Positions 62,341 to 64,000 of a DNA stretch of 64,000 bases are shown piece by piece; the stretch's first letter is position 1; each line of letters opens with the position of its first letter. The DNA is taken from NCBI GenBank assembly GCA_949287905.1, contig CASEHX010000018.1, positions 1-64,000 of the forward strand, written 5' to 3'. The notes under the pieces are model-generated. The model had not been told where the DNA came from. It saw nothing but the letters and a program-made list of their open reading frames with translations, and did not search any database. Made by a program: the position numbers and the translations under genes. The stretch is from an uncultured Olsenella sp. Its GTDB lineage: Bacteria > Actinomycetota > Coriobacteriia > Coriobacteriales > Atopobiaceae.

Positions 62341-63285
62341 ATGATCACCGTTGATGACATATCCGCGCTCTCGCGCTGGGCGGATCCCGCTCTCGCAGCG
62401 CGACTCGCCCCCGTCGAGAAGCCCGTCTTCTGGTCAACCTCCTCGGAGAGCGTCAGGGACCAGGCCGTCCTTCGTGCTGCGAGGCTCGAGGCAACGACCG
62501 AGAGACCGCTTCACGTGCTTGTCCCCTCAGCCGGAGAGCGAGTGCGCTGCCAGGGGGTCGTCTCTCACGTCTGGTCCACGCCGTTGCCTGACAACGCCCT
62601 CTATCACCTGACGCCCGAGGTTATTCTCGCCTCCCCACAATTCTGTCTTCAGGGAATCTCCGCTCGAGGCAGTCTCGTCAAGGCAGTTGTCACGGCAATG
62701 GAAATCTGCGGGGACTACGGAAGGACCCCGCACGCAAATGGCGGCTTTTTCAAACGGTCCCCTCTAGCTCGACTTCCCGAGCTTCGCGAGCACTTCGATC
62801 GCAATCACGGATACGGAGCAAAGAAGGCGAGAAGGGCGCTGAGGCACGTCGTCGAGGGCTCGCGCTCACCGATGGAGACAGTCGTCATCCTGCTCTTCAC
62901 CCTGCCAGTCGAGATGGGCGGATGTGGCCTTCCTGACCCCGAGGTCAACGTGAGAATCGAGATACCCCCCGATCTACGGGCGGCCCTGGGGAAACCGTAT
63001 GTTGTCGTCGACCTCTGCTGGAGGGGCGTTCGCATCATTCTTGAGTATGACAGCTACCTCTGGCACTCCACGGCGGCTGCCGTCGACTCTGACAGTACGA
63101 GAAACGAGGGGCTGCGCGACCTTGGCTGGATGGTTCGGTCCGTGACCGTAGGCATGCTGACAAACGACAGGATGCGACGGCATCTGGTGTCCAAGGTAAT
63201 GGAGCGTTTTGGGAGGAAGCTCCCAGCAACGCCCCAGTTTGACCAGCTTCAACATGACCTAATCCAGGAGCTGCTGACCTGCTAG
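62341..63285 (+). CDS. DUF559/Vsr-like PD-(D/E)XK nuclease-domain protein
   Basis: A 314-residue protein. The N-terminal ~165 residues are alpha/beta of unknown fold and resemble the front part of AbiEi-like/DUF559 proteins of Coriobacteriia by recollection. The C-terminal domain has a nuclease pattern: Glu179 in GSRSPMETV, Asp224 in VVVDLCWRGV, Glu235-x-Asp237 in IILEYDSYLWHS, then an Arg/Asn helix and LGWMVRSVTV, as in Vsr and DUF559. No methylase, toxin or antitoxin partner is adjacent. It sits alone between aroB and aroA, bracketed by two R2 arrays. Role unknown: defence, repair or element-encoded nuclease are all possible. Confidence 0.75.
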   Translation: MITVDDISALSRWADPALAARLAPVEKPVFWSTSSESVRDQAVLRAARLEATTERPLHVLVPSAGERVRCQGVVSHVWSTPLPDNALYHLTPEVILASPQFCLQGISARGSLVKAVVTAMEICGDYGRTPHANGGFFKRSPLARLPELREHFDRNHGYGAKKARRALRHVVEGSRSPMETVVILLFTLPVEMGGCGLPDPEVNVRIEIPPDLRAALGKPYVVVDLCWRGVRIILEYDSYLWHSTAAAVDSDSTRNEGLRDLGWMVRSVTVGMLTNDRMRRHLVSKVMERFGRKLPATPQFDQLQHDLIQELLTC

Positions 63286-63320
63286 GCGGTCGCCTCGACG
63301 CAACGATTGCAGGAGGTGAT

Positions 63321-63720
63321 GACGCTTATGCGCGGTTGCGACGGCTGTGCACATCAAAGACGGTTGTGCACACCCCTAACGGGAGGCACGACAACGCGAC
63401 GGTTGTGCGCTGCGCGAAAGGGTATGCGCAATGCCGCCGGTTGTGCGCATAGCACACATTCATAGATCCGCAGGTAGACGAATTGGCGAGAAGAACCTCT
63501 CCTCGGGAAACTTCGCACAACCGCTCAGACCGCGCACAACCGAAGCCGTTGCGCACAGCCGTCACCGTTGCGCACAGCCGTCACCGTTGCGCACCACCGC
63601 TTCCGTTGCGCACCACCGCTTCCGTTGCGCACAGCCGTCACCGTTGCGCATACCCGTCAGAAACGCGCTCAACCGCAGCCGTGCCGCGCAGCCTTCGCCA
63701 ACACGCATGGCCGTCGAGGG
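63321..63720. repeat. R2 array, right: 19-bp repeats, seven inverted then eleven direct
   Basis: Minus-orientation boxes (GTGCGC or variant) begin at 63328, 63347, 63366, 63385, 63405, 63424 and 63443. Plus-orientation copies (CGCACARCCG or variant) begin at 63514, 63533, 63552, 63571, 63590, 63609, 63628, 63647, 63666, 63685 and 63704, an exact 19-base period eleven times. The best unit is CGCACAGCCGTCACCGTTG. The minus-to-plus offset is 71 bases, identical to the left array. Confidence 0.92.
63469..63505. repeat. R2 core, right copy
   Basis: Ungapped match to 61921-61957 (27 of 37). The dyad is CGAGAA with TCCTCG, one mismatch from perfect. Confidence 0.8.
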
Positions 63721-63864
63721 GCAGCGCGGCACCGGCTCGCGCGGTCGAGCGGAATGGGAATGGGTTTCTCGGTTGTGACGTGTCCTTGAATTGCGGCGAC
63801 CCGCTCGTTGACTCGCGCTAGCATAGTGAGGCATTTGTCACTCCCGAACACGTTGGAGCGCCCC
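63721..63864. other. Upstream region of aroA
   Basis: No gene. TTGACT at about 63809 and TAGCAT ten bases later are promoter-like fragments at wrong spacing; no confident promoter can be assigned. Confidence 0.35.
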
Positions 63865-64000
63865 TTGAACGCAGTCGTCAAGCCCGTACCGCTTACCGGA
63901 GAGATCAGCGCACCGTCATCCAAGTCAGAGGCCCATCGAGCCCTCATCTGCGCCGCGTTCGCACCCGGAACGACTGACATCGACTGCTCGTCCACGTCTG
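63865..64000 (+). CDS. aroA: 3-phosphoshikimate 1-carboxyvinyltransferase (EPSP synthase), 5' part
   Basis: The window ends after 45 codons. The translation reads VVKPVPLTGEISAPSSKSEA then HRALICAAFAPGTTDI and CSSTS, matching the N-terminus of EPSP synthase (PSSKSxxHRAL with the catalytic Lys, and the following CxxxS pattern). TTG start with GGAG six bases upstream. It continues the shikimate pathway of aroF-tyrA-aroB beyond the island. Confidence 0.9.
   Translation, partial: MNAVVKPVPLTGEISAPSSKSEAHRALICAAFAPGTTDIDCSSTS

Noticed and set aside
63319-63465. Small ORF of 48 codons with AGGAGGTG upstream, running through the inverted half of the right R2 array
   Set aside because: The 19-base period is not a multiple of three, so no peptide repeat is conserved. 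The Shine-Dalgarno is too close to the first ATG. The reading frame looks like a by-product of repeat composition.
63514-63713. CRISPR array
   Set aside because: Contiguous 19-bp units without unique spacers, orientation reversed in the left half, and no cas genes.
63431-63821. Overlapping plus-strand ORFs of about 110 residues in the R2 right array
   Set aside because: They cycle through the 19-bp repeat in three frames and encode low-complexity AVTVAH-like sequence. No start signal and no similarity to a real protein.

Overview
The window is high-GC bacterial DNA with tightly packed, mostly co-oriented housekeeping genes. Gene content points to a Coriobacteriia actinomycete (Olsenella/Atopobium-like, order Coriobacteriales). 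It has the MEP isoprenoid genes, two-subunit glycyl-tRNA synthetase, TrmFO, pyruvate phosphate dikinase, the radical-SAM/TIGR03936 pair, a complete mre-rod cluster, and a DUF559-type nuclease of a kind I associate with this class. The taxonomic call is inference from gene content and base composition.

Layout. 1-590: intergenic repeats, then tRNA-Met(CAT) and tRNA-Ala(GGC), both on minus. 707-19131, minus: an FMN alpha-hydroxy-acid dehydrogenase, then (in reverse order of transcription) proS-ispG-rseP-dxr-cdsA-uppS-frr-pyrH, tsf-rpsB, xerC-trmFO-dprA-comM-yraN-rnhB-rplS. This joins ribosome synthesis and recycling, UMP synthesis, isoprenoid and lipid-carrier synthesis and DNA processing. 19241-30313, minus: a DUF6273 protein, dgt, ppdK, a half-length PPDK regulatory protein, glyS-glyQ-lepB-trmD-rimM-khpA-rpsP. 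30558-32470, plus: a two-component system. 32502-40379, minus: dinB-rsfS-yqeK-nadD-proA-proB-obgE and rpmA-rplU. 40525-53226, minus: TIGR03936 and radical-SAM proteins, a DUF697 protein, rodA-PBP2-mreDCB, a TPR membrane protein, a cyclophilin and a zinc-ribbon membrane protein. 53244-58278, minus: aconitase and a P-type ATPase, preceded by tRNA-Arg(CCG). 58748-64000, plus: aroF-tyrA-aroB, then a 2.1-kb non-aro island, then the start of aroA.

Many neighbours overlap by 1-11 bases or share a Shine-Dalgarno with the preceding stop, so the minus-strand blocks look like long translationally coupled operons. Strong sigma-70-type promoters can be read before tRNA-Ala, rpsB, rplS, ppdK, rpsP, obgE and rplU.

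The most unusual content is intergenic. Two unrelated repeat families share one architecture: tandem copies in one orientation, a fixed-geometry centre, then tandem copies in the opposite orientation. Family R1 has a 41-bp period and lies at 148-341 and 39410-39710; its inversion offset is 28 bp at both loci. Family R2 has a 19-bp period and lies at 61813-62020 and 63321-63720; its inversion offset is 71 bp at both loci and its core is conserved. The two R2 arrays bracket a PD-(D/E)XK nuclease gene that sits between aroB and aroA. A third structure, between ispG and proS, is a pair of inverted hairpin elements with constant internal boxes and different but self-complementary arms. Other oddities are a PPDK regulator lacking its P-loop half and a P-type ATPase whose start is out of frame with the nearest ATG.
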